Counted from the stretch's first letter, positions 45,252-57,247 are shown. The stretch is 64,000 nucleotides of DNA from Euphorbia lathyris (GCF_963576675.1 NC_088918.1:30847501-30911500); one strand, 5' to 3'. Notes: a model not told the origin generated them from the sequence alone. Translations and numbers: made by a program.

Positions 45252-47068
45252 ATGCCTCGAGCATGCGCTGTCAATGTACCACATTTTTTTACTTCTCAGC
45301 ACACCTCATGCTTACCTGCAATATAGCTAGTTATCTTTAGGTACCCAAGTCTTTTTGGGTCCTTGTTTGTTAGGCTCAGCAGGTAAAGCATCATATTTGA
45401 TCTTATGACGACACACTTGGACAGTGTGTCCATTTTTCCCACAGAAGTCACAGCCGACCTTCCGTTTGGGATATCTCACTGACTGGTCAGCACCCCAGTA
45501 CTGAGCATGCCAGCACACCTTTGTGGTGTGTCCCTTCTTCCCACAGAAGTCACACTGGACATTCCGTTGGGGATTCCATCTCTGCTGACCAGTACTTCGG
45601 TACTGAGTGTTCAGAGGAATATTTCTTTTATTCGGAACCTTGAATTGATTCTGAATAGATGTGATGTCCTTTCTCAATTTCTTAGAATCTGATTGGACCT
45701 CTGAGACAAACTTGTGCATAGTTTCTACGTTGCTATGCAAAGTTGAGTTGTCTTGGAGAAGATATCGAAGGTCACTCAGTTTGACCTCTTCAATCTCATC
45801 ACATCGCCTGCTGAGTGCTCTAACCTTCTCGTTACACTTTTTGATAAGTGTGTAGAGGTGACTCAGGGCATTTATCATTTCATTTCTGAGCAGGGGTAGT
45901 GATATTACCTCAGTTGAGTGTGCCTCATCGTCAGATGCAATGGAGGGGTCAGCATGCTCAGAAACACAAGGCTCAGCAAGCTCATCTGCCATGAAGCAGA
46001 TCTTTGCTGACTCAGTGGCATCAGCTCCTGATGATGATGAATCTTCACTATCACTCTAGGTTGCCACCATTGCCTTCTTGTTGTTCTTCTTTTCCTTCCT
46101 CAAGGTAGGATAGCTTGATTTGATATGGCCAGTTTGATGACATTCAAAGCATGTGATGGGCTTTGAGCTGTCCTTCTTGTACTTGTTGTCGCTAGACTCG
46201 GCTTTGTACTTGTCAAACTTCTTGTAAGGCTTCTTGGAATATTTATCATTCTTTCTGAACAGCCTTTTCATTTTTCTAGTGAACATGGCCATCTCTTCAT
46301 CGTCTGTTGAGCTCCCATCAGTGGAGTCAGCTTTCATGACAAGAGACTTTTGCTTCTTGTCCTCAGACTTCTCCTTCACCTCAAAATTCTTCATTGAGAT
46401 CTCATGGGTCAGTAGAGATCCAATGAGTTCATCATACTTGTAGGTGGTCAAGTCTTGAGCTTCCTCAACAGATGTTTTCTTGGCTTGTCAGCTTTTGGGT
46501 AGGCTCCTCAGTATCTTCTTGACTTGCTCTTCCTCAGTAAAGATCTTGTCAAGACTTTTGAGCTCGTTGATAATGTTTGTGAATCTTGAGTTCATTTCAG
46601 AGATTCCTTCATCATCATTCATTTCAAACAGCTCGTACAACCTCATGTGCTGGTTCACATTAGACTTCTTAACTTTGTTGGTTCCTTCATAGGTGACCTC
46701 CAGTTTCTTCCAAATCTCCTGCGCTGACTCACAACCTGAAATCTTGTTGTACTCTGCAGCATCTAACGCACAGTGAAGCATGTTTATAGCCGAAGCATGA
46801 TTTTGTAGCTTCTTGAGGTCATCTTCTGACCACTTAGCCTCAGCTTTGACAACCGTTTGGCCGTCAATAGTTTCAACAGGAACAAATGGGCCTTGGACTA
46901 TAGAAAGCCATGCACTCATATTTGTTTCCTGGATGAAATTTTCATTCTGTTCTTCCAAAAGGTGTAGTTAGACCCGAAGAACATAGGAGGCCGAGTAATG
47001 GACAGTCCCTCAGGAAGAATCTGAGTTGTCTGATTTCCTGGGAGGAAACGAGTGTTGTTCTCAGCCAT
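45252..47068 (-). pseudogene. copia-1 gag and start of protease
   Basis: The ATG at 47068 opens MAENNTRFLPGNQTTQ. A one-base T loss near 46945 shifts frame to the long frame that runs 46958 to 45252. It has UBN2 gag (MSAWLSIVQGP, ALDAAEYNKISGCESAQEIW), a CCHC knuckle (CFECHQTGHIKSSYP, last Cys lost), an acidic/Ser region, then two more knuckles (CDFCGKKGHTTKVCWH, CDFCGKNGHTVQVCRH). Stops lie near 46487 and 46061 (Trp expected) and three lie within 45290-45330. The frame ends in the protease motif YIDSACSRHM, where copia-2 is inserted. Gly of the usual DSG is Ala. The role is particle formation and processing. Confidence 0.85.
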
Positions 47069-47116
47069 TGTGGGGATCAGCTCAAGATAGTTATATCTTG
47101 CTCAGTGAGCTTTTAA

Positions 47117-47128
47117 GCTCTGATACCA
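47117..47128 (-). other. Primer-binding site of copia-1 (initiator tRNA-Met)
   Basis: TGGTATCAGAGC on the minus strand, two bases inside the LTR edge at 47131. It fixes the element's orientation and the inner LTR boundary. Confidence 0.88.
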
Positions 47129-47828
47129 CTTGTTGGTCCCGTATAACGTGACAATGTTAGTTCCAAGGGGGGGGGGGATAGGAACTATTTAAAATTTTTT
47201 CCGTTAAGGCTGACTTCTTTTCTTTGAGAAAAGGTTTACACAACGACGCTAAGTAGATTTAAGACACAAGCTTAGTCAACTGGTGACTAAGTCTGCTTCT
47301 TTCCTTGAGTCAGGAGATAACACTTAAGTCTATTCCTGAACTCAGCTTCTTAGTGCACTCAACTCAGCGTGAGTTCCTTACTTAGTCAGTTTTATAGCAA
47401 GCAATATATAAAGGAGTTTAAAGGTTAGAAATATGTTACTCAGCAGACATATCCTGGTTCGGCCTCTCCGCCTACGTCCAGTCCCCGGAACTCATTCCGA
47501 GCTTTTTGAATCCTCTACTGAGCTCTTTAAAGGTAAAGCACAAAACCTTTTACAATAGAAGCTGAGTATACAAGAGTACCTTCCTCTATTCCTCTACTCA
47601 CTCCTATACCTACCGCTGAGTACTATAACCGAGTACTCAGCTTCTCCTTTTTATTCTTCTAGAAATGATAAGTGTTTATCCTAAACAACAATTGCTAAGA
47701 CACTTTAGATGAATGAAATCACTCTAGACTTTTACACAAAGATTGGAATTGGTGTAAGGTTTGCTTTGCTTTTCTCACAGAACTTCAAGTGTGAATTTGG
47801 TCAGCGTTTCGACTTGATTGAAGATCTG

Positions 47829-49275
47829 TGTTAAGCCCAAAATATACCTAAAATATCATCAATAATTACATCAATATTGCTACTAATTTATACTCGATTA
47901 TGTTTCTTTCTTATAAGGTACATAAATATTTGGTAAAATCCAAATAGGAACGAAAAGAGCTCGAAAACAGAAGAAAAACCCTACAAAAGGAGTCGAAGAC
48001 GATAGAAATTATTAATGCCGAATCGAGGACGCGAACGAAAGCAGAAGAACCGAAAAACGTTCCGTGCCGCGACCGCGGCCCCCAAATTCACGGTCGCGAC
48101 ACGCGTTCCCCAGCTTTTCCTTCCTTCGTTTGAAGACCAGTTGATGCTCCCCCATTCTCGGTAGAGAATTTAATATTCTCGGTACGAGCAGGAGTTTTCA
48201 GAAGCCTAGTTACACACTTTCATTTTCGACGAAACGCGATCGTTCGGGTGGATAAAGACGTCGTTTCACAACGGACACGATCCTTCACAACGGACACGAC
48301 ACTTCAATCAAGACTCTTCAACATCTATAAATAAAGAGTTGATGGAGAGTTGAAGATAGGTAGAAAAAAGAGATTAGTATAGAATTTATGCAGAAATTCC
48401 GAGTCAAGTGATTCAGAAGTTAGATTTCGATTTTGTAAAAAGCAATATGATGTACACACATTGTTTATTCAATAATAACAAGTTTAGTAGCGTTTAGACA
48501 TTGTTCCAGTTTAGTTTTCATTTTGGTAGTAGACCGACCCAGTCTCTATTACGAAGATTCAGCGAGAAGATTGAGTAGAGGATCCGCCCCTGAGCCTGAC
48601 AAACTCTAACGAAACCCAAGGAAAGGATTGACAACCCGTTCACTTGCAAGTCGTCGAATGTTTCCATGCTCCATGTTCTCTGTAAACTTGTATCAATTTA
48701 TATTTCATCTAATAAAGTCCATTCTATTCGATAGATTTTTATGCAGCACTTATGGTAACCAATCCACTAAAGTGACTGCTGGTGTTTTCATTAAAACGTA
48801 TTTAATCCAAAATCTTTACAAGGAAACTTTGTTGAACACTTAGGCAAATTATTATCTCGAAAGAGTTTTAATTTGATTAAGGGCAACTATCCCGAAAGGG
48901 TTTTGTCATGTTCAAAGCCAATTAATTAGAGGTTCCGTCATTTATTTCATCTTTATAATTCGTACAAAGTTTAAAGTTGTTTTCTTTGCTTAATGCAAAC
49001 AAATACATCTGTTTACTTTTCTGAAAAGTACTAAACGTTCCTATCTTGCAAATTCATTCTTAAATCAGAATATTTTCTAACGTTTTCATAATCTAATCTA
49101 ATTCTCATTCTAGGAATTTCAAAACCAAAACCGATTAAACAATTTTTCCATATTATAAACCTAAAAGTAAATTTAACCGATTATAAATAAGTTTTGTTCG
49201 AAAAACGTTCCCTATGGGATCGATATCTTTTATTACTACAAGCGTATACCATGCACTTGCGGAAATCGCTCAACA
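47829..49275 (+). repeat. 5' LTR of the plus Athila-like element
   Basis: TGTTAAGCCC...ATCGCTCAACA. Lacks 30 bp present in the 3' LTR (after AATTTATACT), apparently lost between short TACT repeats. Contains the palindromic module CCGCGACCGCGG...CGGTCGCGACACGCG (48062-48105) and TCTCGGTAGAGAAT (48157-48170), then TATAAATAAA. Confidence 0.93.
48326..48335 (+). promoter_or_regulatory. TATA-like box in the Athila-like LTR
   Basis: TATAAATAAA about 155 bp after the palindromic module; conserved in the 3' LTR (near 60373) and in the minus copy. Likely core promoter. Confidence 0.45.
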
Positions 49276-49281
49276 AGTTTT

Positions 49282-49299
49282 TGGCGCCGTTGCCGGGGA
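49282..49299 (+). other. Primer-binding site of the plus Athila-like element
   Basis: TGGCGCCGTTGCCGGGGA, six bases inside the 5' LTR; this sequence is the familiar primer site of Athila-type plant gypsy elements. Confidence 0.88.
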
Positions 49300-49451
49300 A
49301 CGCCAAAATTTTTGACAAAATTTTAAATTTTTTCGTTTTTTATTACGAATCTAGGTTTATTCATACTTATTCAAACTTTTATATTTTATTTATTTTCAAT
49401 TACTAATATATTTATTTTTTTCAAATTCTGTTTTGTAGGTAGTTTCGGTTC

Positions 49452-52400
49452 GTGCAAAATTTCAAGTTCATGCGCAGTTCTCGAAGTTCAGGCACGTCAC
49501 CAGATCCTATTGACCCAGAAATTGAAACAACTCTTAAAAAGAACAAGAAAGAAAAGAAAAACAAAACCCTAGTAAAAACTAAAATTGCCGAGCCAGAAGT
49601 TATGGCCACACTTATGGATTACGCTAGGCCAGGAGTGGCCGGTGTAACAAACAGTATAGTTAGACCCTAAATTAATGCACATCATTTTGAAATTAAGTCT
49701 GCGTTGCTTAATATGTTGCAAAATAATGTAACGTTTTACGAGTTACCTAACGAAAATCCTAATACCCATTTGACAAATTTCTTAGAAATTTGTGACACTT
49801 TTAAAATTACTGATGTAACTGCAGAAGCAATCAAACTTCGCCTTTTTCCTTTTACTTTGAAGGATCGAGCCAAAGAATGGTTAACTTCTATGCCAGCCGC
49901 ATCAATTGAGACTTGGGAGCAATTAGCCCAAGCATTTTTATCAAAATTTTTTCCTTTAGCAAAAACCGCAAGAGTCATTAAAAAGTTAACATCTTTTTCT
50001 CAAAATGATAATGAAACTCTTTATGAGGCTTGGGAACGTTTTAAAGAACTTCAATGTTTATGCCCACACCACCAATTGCCCGCTGAACTTTTAATGCAAA
50101 CATTTTATAATGGACTAAATCCTACAACTAGAGGTTCATTGGACGCTATGTCTGGAGGGTTATTTATGAAGAAAACATCTGCCCAAGCAAGAGAACGTTT
50201 GGAGGAAATGGCAATCAACAGCAGTATGTGGCCCGCGGAACGTGGGCACGTACCATTAGCGAAACCATCATCCTCAACAACATCATCAGTTAAAGGTATA
50301 GTGAATCTTGATCCAGTAGCGATGTTGCAAGCCCAATTTTCTGCATTATCGCACAAAATTGATAGGTTTATGGCACCGTGTGATCCTAATGGTAAGCCAA
50401 TCCAAACGGATATGGATTACGAAGGTATGAGTGAAATTGAACAGGTAAATTTTGTCCAAGGGCAAAACCAAAATAATAACCCTTACTCCAATACATATAA
50501 TCCTCGGTGGAGAAATCATCCTAACTTTAACTGGAGAGATAATAATAATGCTAATGCTAATCAAAATCGTACTACTAATTATCAAAATCAATCAAGAGAT
50601 ACGATTAGCACTTTATCTTCTAAAATCGACAAATTTATTGATGCTATGAGCGGAAAAATAAGTAATCACGACGATGGTTTTAAACGGATCGAGAATAAAT
50701 TCGATCAGCTTATTAAAAACCAATCATCTAGCATCCATAATTTGGAGATTCAAATTGGACAACTCGCTAAATCAATTCCATCCCGCAAAGAGGGAAGTCT
50801 TCCAAGCCATACGGAAGAAAATCCGAAAGAGCATGTTAAGGCTATCACTCTTGGTTCAGGGAAAAATTACTTAGGCCCGGAAATGCCCGGAAATTCGACC
50901 TTACCTGGAACTGATTTACCGACACCCAAAGAAGATACATTAAAACAAAATGATGCACCAATTGACTCTAGTACAAAAACTTTTGTACCCAAACCACCTT
51001 TTCTACACAAAGTCCGCAATAAGGACTATGACAAACAACTTTTAACATTTTTAGACAAACTTAAGAATTTGCATATTAATTTAACGTTTATGGATGCAAT
51101 TACGCAAATTCCCAATTATGGTAAATTCCTCAAAGATTTAATTTCAAAGAAAATCAGTTGGGAAGGAATTTCATCCATTTCACTAACTGAAGATTGTAGT
51201 TCAATTGTGTCAAGCAATTTGCCCACTAAACTCAAAGATCCCTTATGTTTTACCATTCCGTGTAAATTGGGAGATATTGAATTTCCCAGTTGTCTCTGTG
51301 ATTTAGGAGCAAGCATTAACTTGATGCCATTATCCATTTTTAATAAGTTAGGCTTAGAAGAAGACATCAAACGTACCAATATGGTTTTGCAATTAGCGGA
51401 TCAAACCACTAAAAGACCATGTGGTATAATTGAGGATGTTTTAGTTAAAGTTGACAAATTTATTTTTCCTACCGATTTCGTTATTTTAGATTTTGCTTAT
51501 GACGTAAATTGTCCGCTAATCTTTGGTAGACCGTTCATGAACACGGGACGTGCTCTAGTTGATGTGTCGGAAGGGAAAGTAGTTTTAAGAATAGGCGATG
51601 ATAAGATCGAGTTTGATATGAATCAAGCGATGAAGTATCCTATGGAGGATTTCGCTTGTATGAAGCTTGATTTAATTGAAGAATGTGTAAATGACATTGT
51701 TCAAAAAGAAGAAATAGTAGAACCTATAATGAGTGAGGAACTAGAAGATAAGGACCCAGAACCTTTGATTCGAGAAGATGGACCAGTTCCGCCTTCAATT
51801 ATAGTTCCACCTAAATTAGAACTTAAAGAATTACTAAGTCATTTGAGGTACGCTTTCTTAGGCGAAGGCGATTCTTTACCTACAATTATCTCTAACAAAT
51901 TAACACAAGTCCAAGAAGAGAAATTGAAAGAAGTTGTTAGAAATAGGATAGGAAGTATGGGTTGGCAAATTTCAGACTTAAAAGGTATTAATCTAAGCAT
52001 TGTAATGCACAGAATTCACTTAGAAGAAGATAAGCCACCTAAAGCGGATAGGCAAAGACGCCTAAATCCGAATATGAAAGAAGTAGTAAAAAATGAGATT
52101 ACTAAACTTCTAGACAATGGAATCATTTACCCTATCCCGGATAGTGAATGGGTTAGTCCAATCCATTGTGTACCTAAAAAGGGAGGCATAACAGTTGTAA
52201 GGAATGAAGAAGGGGAATTAATACCTACGCGAACCACCACTGGTTGGAGGGTTTGTATAGATTATAGAAATTTAAATAAAGCAACTAGGAAAGATCATTT
52301 TCCTCTTCCTTTCATTGATCAAATGATCGAAAGGATAGCTGGTAATGCTTTCTACTATTTTTTAGATGGTTACTCCGGATTCTTTCAAATATACATTTAC

Positions 52401-52589
52401 CCGGATGACCAAGATAAAACAACCTTCACATGTCCTTACGAAACATTTGCATATAGGAGAATGCCCTTTGGTCTATGTAACGCACCTGCAACATTTCAAC
52501 GTTGTATGACTGCGATTTTTAATGATTTCATTGAAGATATCATGGAAGTTTTTTATGGACGATTTTTCAGTTTATGGAGATTCTTTTGA
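49452..52589 (+). pseudogene. Athila-like gag, protease and RT N-terminal half
   Basis: Starts MQNFKFMRSSRSSGTSPD. A TAA at 49668-49670 (Gln in the minus copy) interrupts it, then one frame runs to 52589. Retrotrans_gag core near 49750-50010 (LRLFPFTLKDRAKEWLTSMP); Asn-rich tail; protease CDLGASINLMPLS (catalytic Asp kept); RT motifs WVSPIHCVPKKGG, VCIDYRNLNKATRKDHFPLPF, FLDGYSGFFQIYI, RMPFGLCNAPATFQRCM. At about 52548-52553 an extra T in a T-run (six against five in the minus copy) shifts the frame just before the FMDD catalytic motif. The conserved gag lacks a clear CCHC knuckle. Confidence 0.88.
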
Positions 52590-53733
52590 TTCATGCCTAA
52601 AAAACTTGGATAAAGTTTTGTCTAGGTGTGAAGAAACAAATTTGGTATTAAACTGGGAAAAATGTCATTTCATGGTTGACGAAGGAATTGTTTTAGGTCA
52701 TAAAATATCTGAAAAAGGATTAGAAGTAGATAGAGCAAAAACCTCAGTAATAGAGAAATTACCCCCTCCAACTACTGTTAAGGGAGTAAGATCATTTTTA
52801 GGACATGCCGGTTTTTACAGAAGATTTATTAAGAATTTTTCTGTAATTTCCAAACCACTTACTAATCTACTCATGAAAGATTTTACCTTTGATTTTAATG
52901 AAGATTGCGTTAAAGCTTTCGAAACATTAAAAACAGCTTTAGTTAGTGCACCTATTATTGCTAAACCCGATTGGGATTTACCATTTGAAATTATGTGTGA
53001 TGCAAGTGACTTAGCTGTCGGATGTGTTTTAGGACAAAGGAAGGATAAGAAACTTCATGTTATTTATTATGCCAGTCACACACTTTCCGGTGCACAATTA
53101 AACTACACCACAACTGAGAAAGAAATGTTAGCTGTAGTTTTTGTGTGTGATAAGTTTAGGTCATACTTGTTAGGTTCGAAAGTTATTATTTACACTGATC
53201 ATGCAGCATTAAGATATTTATTTGCTAAAAAGGATGCAAAACCACGTCTAATTAGATGGGTTTTATTGTTACAAGAATTTGATATAGAAATAAAAGACAA
53301 AAAGGGAGTAGAAAACCTTGTCGCCGATCATCTATCGAGACTTGAAGATGAGAACGGTCCCATAGGTGAAACTAACGGTATACGAGATGATTTCCCTGAT
53401 GAACATCTCTATCAAATGAAAAGCGTCATGTCACCATGGTATACAAATATTGCTAATTATCTTGCAGCCAATATTGTTCCGGAAGGATTAAATTTCCAAC
53501 AAAAAAAGAAATTTTTCTTCGACATTAAACAATATTTTTGGGAAGATCATTTCTTGTTCAAAACTTGTGGTGACGGGATAATTAGGAGATGCGTTGGTGA
53601 AAATGAATATGAATCCATAATGTCGGAATGCCATTCTAGCTCTTATGGAGGACATAATGGAGCTAACAAGAAATCTAGGACGTCCATTCATTTATTACTC
53701 GTTGTGATAAGTGCCAAAGAACAGGAAATCTAG
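52522..53733 (+). pseudogene. Athila-like RT C-terminus, RNase H and integrase zinc-finger start
   Basis: Picks up at [11 protein letters not shown], the RT active site. It continues with [19 protein letters not shown] and [13 protein letters not shown], then RNase H ([47 protein letters not shown]), then the start of integrase ([18 protein letters not shown]). A deletion near 53676-53680 removes about 15-20 codons of the zinc-finger region and shifts frame. The Cys pair survives in the next frame ([17 protein letters not shown]). Confidence 0.88.
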
Positions 53734-54674
53734 GAAGGAAAGATGAGATGCCCCTCACAACCATATTAGAAGTTGAAGTCTTCGATATGTGGGGAATAGA
53801 TTTCATGGGACCTTTTCCCCCTTCTTTTGGTAAAACTTACATATTAGTTGTCGTTGATTATGTTTCAAAGTGGGTTGAAGCAATTGCAACCCCGACGAGC
53901 GATTCTAAAGTTGTCATTAATTTTCTTGACGATATATTTTGTAGATTTGGTTGTCCAAGAGTCATCGTTAGTGATGGTGGTACTCATTTTATAAACCGAA
54001 GTTTTAAAACGCTTATGAAAAAATATGGAGTACGCCACCGCGTATCAACGCCCTACCATCCTCAGTCAAATGGTCAGGCGGAGATATCAAATAGAGAACT
54101 CAAATGGATTCTAGAGAAAACAGTTTCATCCTCAAGAAAAGATTGGTCTTGTAAACTAAATAATGCGTTATGGGCATACCGTACTGCATTTAAAACACCA
54201 ATAGGAATGACTCCATACCGTTTAGTGTATGGGAAGGCATGTCATTTGCCAGTCGAATTAGAACATAAAGCCTATTGGGCTATTAGGGAACTTAACTTTG
54301 ATTTACGACAAGCAGGTAAGAAACGTTTGCTCGACTTAAATGAGTTAGATGAGTTGCGCCATCTATCTTACGAAAATGCAAAGATTTATAAAGAAAAAGT
54401 GAAAAAATGGAACGATGCCAAAATTAAAGTAAAACACTTTAATGTTGGGGATAAAGTGCTGTTATTTAATTCACGACTTCGTTTATTTCCAGGAAAACTT
54501 AAGTCCAGATGGATAGGACCATATTTAGTCGTCAAAACATTCGATTATGGTTCTTTAGAACTGGAAGGTCCTAACGGAAATCGTTTCAAAGTTAATGGTA
54601 ATCGATGTAAAATCTATTATGAAAATATTTCACAAATAGAAATTCCGTTCGTAACAAGATTTTCTGACGTATAA
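53681..54674 (+). pseudogene. Athila-like integrase core and C-terminus
   Basis: From the second half of the zinc finger (CDKCQRTGN) the frame reads the core: Asp in [13 protein letters not shown], Asp in IVSDGGTHF, Glu in [13 protein letters not shown]. Then [22 protein letters not shown] and a C-terminal domain with [21 protein letters not shown]...GPYLVV. The stop is at 54672-54674. All three catalytic residues are present. Only the zinc-finger deletion upstream separates it from RNase H. Confidence 0.88.
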
Positions 54675-55341
54675 ATTGCTCAGTTTTTCGATCACAGTTT
54701 ATTTTGTTTTATTTATTTTTATATTTTTGTTTATTTTATTTTTATTTTATTTTATCTTATTTTATTTTTATTTTATTTTTTCAAATGCCATTTTTTGTGA
54801 TTAGATGACTTTATGTTGTGATTTCTATGCATAAAATATGTTTATTTCATGATTTTAGATTTAATTTAAGGAAATTAGAATGAAATTGAAGTTTCAGGCA
54901 ATTCTCTGCCGAGAATTCTATTTTTCAGACTTGTCCAAATAGGTTAGATTTTCTCTGAACTTACCGAGAATCATAAATTCTCTACCATGAATCAGGACAT
55001 AGCTTACGACGCCTGATTTCCGCAAGGAAATCAGTGGGTCGCGACCGCAAATTCAGAATTCTCGGTCGCGACACGCGTAATTCCTGCACCATTAAAGTCT
55101 GAAACATCCTAACCCTTTCGACAAACCTCTTGACAAATGAAACCTTAAGTTTCTTCGTTCCCGAAAGGTGTCATTTTATACCTTTTCATGATTAAAACAA
55201 CACCTCCTTTCATCTAAAACTCTTATATATTAGTCCTAGATGATTCAATTTCTGTTACAATTCTTTTCATCTTTTTCAGACCTCTGATTTCTTCAACGCA
55301 CCATTTAGTAACAGAAACTTTGTTTCCTTCAAACCAACACC
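54675..55341 (+). other. Spacer between integrase and ORF A with LTR-like palindromic module
   Basis: No gene. After a TTTTA-rich stretch it holds AATTCTCTGCCGAGAATT (54899-54916), AACTTACCGAGAAT, GGTCGCGACCGC (55038-55049) and CTCGGTCGCGACACGCGT (55061-55078). These motifs recur in the LTR and before ORF B. The region then becomes pyrimidine-rich before the ORF A start (ACACCATGCC). Confidence 0.7.
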
Positions 55342-56208
55342 ATGCCTACCAAATACAAACCTTCAAGGCACAATGCTGCCTCAAGCAATAAACGCCCAGA
55401 CTTATCCAAACGATATGGGGCGCCCTTTCCTATCTTCAATCACGATGAAGGTAGGCGTTATTGGAATCTCCGTTACAAATTCTTCACCGAAATATTGTAT
55501 ATGGATGAATTTCTTAACAGCCAATTAGGCATTACTGATGACATGAGCCGCTATATGGAACGCCTAGGGTGGAAAAAATTCGCCCAAATGCGGTTTCCAA
55601 TAATAGGCGACTGGATACTCGAGTTCTTCTGTACCGTACGTTTCACTAATAAACGACGAGTACGTCTCATTTTTCGTCGAGAAGGCGAAATCTTTACTTT
55701 CGGCTATCCTGAGTTGCATGCTTGGTTTGGTTTTCCCCCGAGGGATACAATCAAACGTCATCCTGGACGAGACATGACATCCTCGGACATTTGGAGAATA
55801 CTCACTGGTTTCTGGCGATTCAATTCAAAACTCGCCTATAATCACTCCTTTCGCTCCAACTCCATGCTGTATTTGCACAAATTCCTGTGTCACAGTTTAT
55901 TCGGGCGCACTTTCAGTAGTGTGGTCCGTGACACAGATCTTTATGTCCTTGGAGATATATTCCAAGGAAATGCAGTAGATTCTTCGAAAATTCTGATGGA
56001 GGGTCTTGTTGCCGCTTCTCGATCCAAGGATAAGAAGATTGGGTTCGGCAATATAATCTGTGGAATAATTCTTGGTACAAAGGGTACCATTGATGTTCCC
56101 TGGAGTGATGATGAATTCTGTCTGCACCGGAACGTGAAACTTTCGTGCAGTTTCAAATTGATCGTATTAAGGCCAGAAATATCCCGCTTGATAGGGATGA
56201 GTATATAG
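55342..56208 (+). CDS. Third ORF A of the Athila-like element (ATHILA ORF-1-like)
   Basis: An intact 288-codon frame starting MPTKYKPSRHN. Ordered blocks: GAPFPIFNHDEGRRYW, GWKKFAQMRFPIIGDWILEF, a beta-rich RVRLIFRREGEIFTFGYPEL, HAWFGFPP, LYLHKFLCHSLFGR, DTDLYVLGDIFQGNAVDS and FGNIICGIILGTKG. The same blocks in the same order occur in ORF B, so the two are paralogues. Placement after integrase and general character match the ATHILA ORF-1 family. No signal peptide or membrane segment is evident, so envelope function is not supported. It ends about 100 residues earlier than ORF B, without the acidic/basic tail. Molecular role unknown. Confidence 0.78.
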   Translation: MPTKYKPSRHNAASSNKRPDLSKRYGAPFPIFNHDEGRRYWNLRYKFFTEILYMDEFLNSQLGITDDMSRYMERLGWKKFAQMRFPIIGDWILEFFCTVRFTNKRRVRLIFRREGEIFTFGYPELHAWFGFPPRDTIKRHPGRDMTSSDIWRILTGFWRFNSKLAYNHSFRSNSMLYLHKFLCHSLFGRTFSSVVRDTDLYVLGDIFQGNAVDSSKILMEGLVAASRSKDKKIGFGNIICGIILGTKGTIDVPWSDDEFCLHRNVKLSCSFKLIVLRPEISRLIGMSI

Positions 56209-57247
56209 AATAGTTTAGGTTTATAGTTATTTTTCTTTTTGTAAATATTTGTGTGTTTTTGTATTTTTTTTTGTTTCCTTCTTTGTTTTTATAATTTTTG
56301 TTTTATTCAATAAAGTTCTATTTCATTTTAGTCCATTTATTAATTTTACAAAGGTTAGATATATGTTTGATTCCATTTCTTATATAATCATGGTTAAAAC
56401 TATATAAAATCTATAATATTGAACAATCATGGTTTTCTTAATTAACACATATATTCACACTTAATCCAATTTTCACAAACTTCATTCATTGAATTTAAAA
56501 CATTAATTCGTTCACTTGACTAAGTTCCTATAATTAATATATATTTATATGCACTTATTATGCACTTAATATGATTCTCTTAACTTATATGCATAAATGA
56601 ACATTTATGTTTTATTAATTATTCATAAACCAATTTATTACACTTTAATTCAATTTATTAAGGTTAAACCTTTGGTTTTCCTTGCAATTAATGTCATTTA
56701 TTTTAGTTTTTAAGTGCAGGGACACTTTATATTAAGTTCAGGAACCAAATCATCAACAAAATTGCACAAACCATGTCAATAGGCACCCAAATAGGCCATT
56801 TTGACCAATTCTCTACCGAGAATGAGCATCAACAATGGACGAATTTCAGGGGCAAAATTCCCTAAAAATCACATGCCGCGGCCACGGCTTTGCTATTCGC
56901 GGTCGCGACACACGTGATATATGCCCTTTTGATTCCGATTTTGCCAATATTTTTGCCTATTCCTATTCCTATTCTTCCTATACATTCACCTAATCAACCT
57001 ATATAACCCTACCTCTTACACAAACCTCACATCACCTCTATTTTTACCCAATCCCTTACTCCAAACTCTTCCCCAAAAACCTACTTTTACTCTTCCCAAT
57101 TTATTCACTCCAATTTCTATCCTCTTTTCTATTTCAATCACTTCCAATTCAAACCCCCAAACTCATCTTCAAGCTTTACTCTTTCTCTCAATTCCTTTTT
57201 CTTCTTCATCTTCTTCTCAAACCCTAAACACACTAAACACCATCACC
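56209..57247 (+). other. Spacer between ORF A and ORF B with LTR-like palindromic module
   Basis: No gene. A/T-rich, then AATTCTCTACCGAGAAT (56810-56826), CCGCGGCCACGGC (56877-56889) and CGCGGTCGCGACACACGTG (56898-56916), then a long C/T-rich leader up to the ORF B start. The layout repeats that before ORF A. Confidence 0.7.

Noticed and set aside
53488..53691. Minus-strand frame opposite the integrase zinc finger
   Set aside because: Antisense to a recognised domain and without any features of its own.
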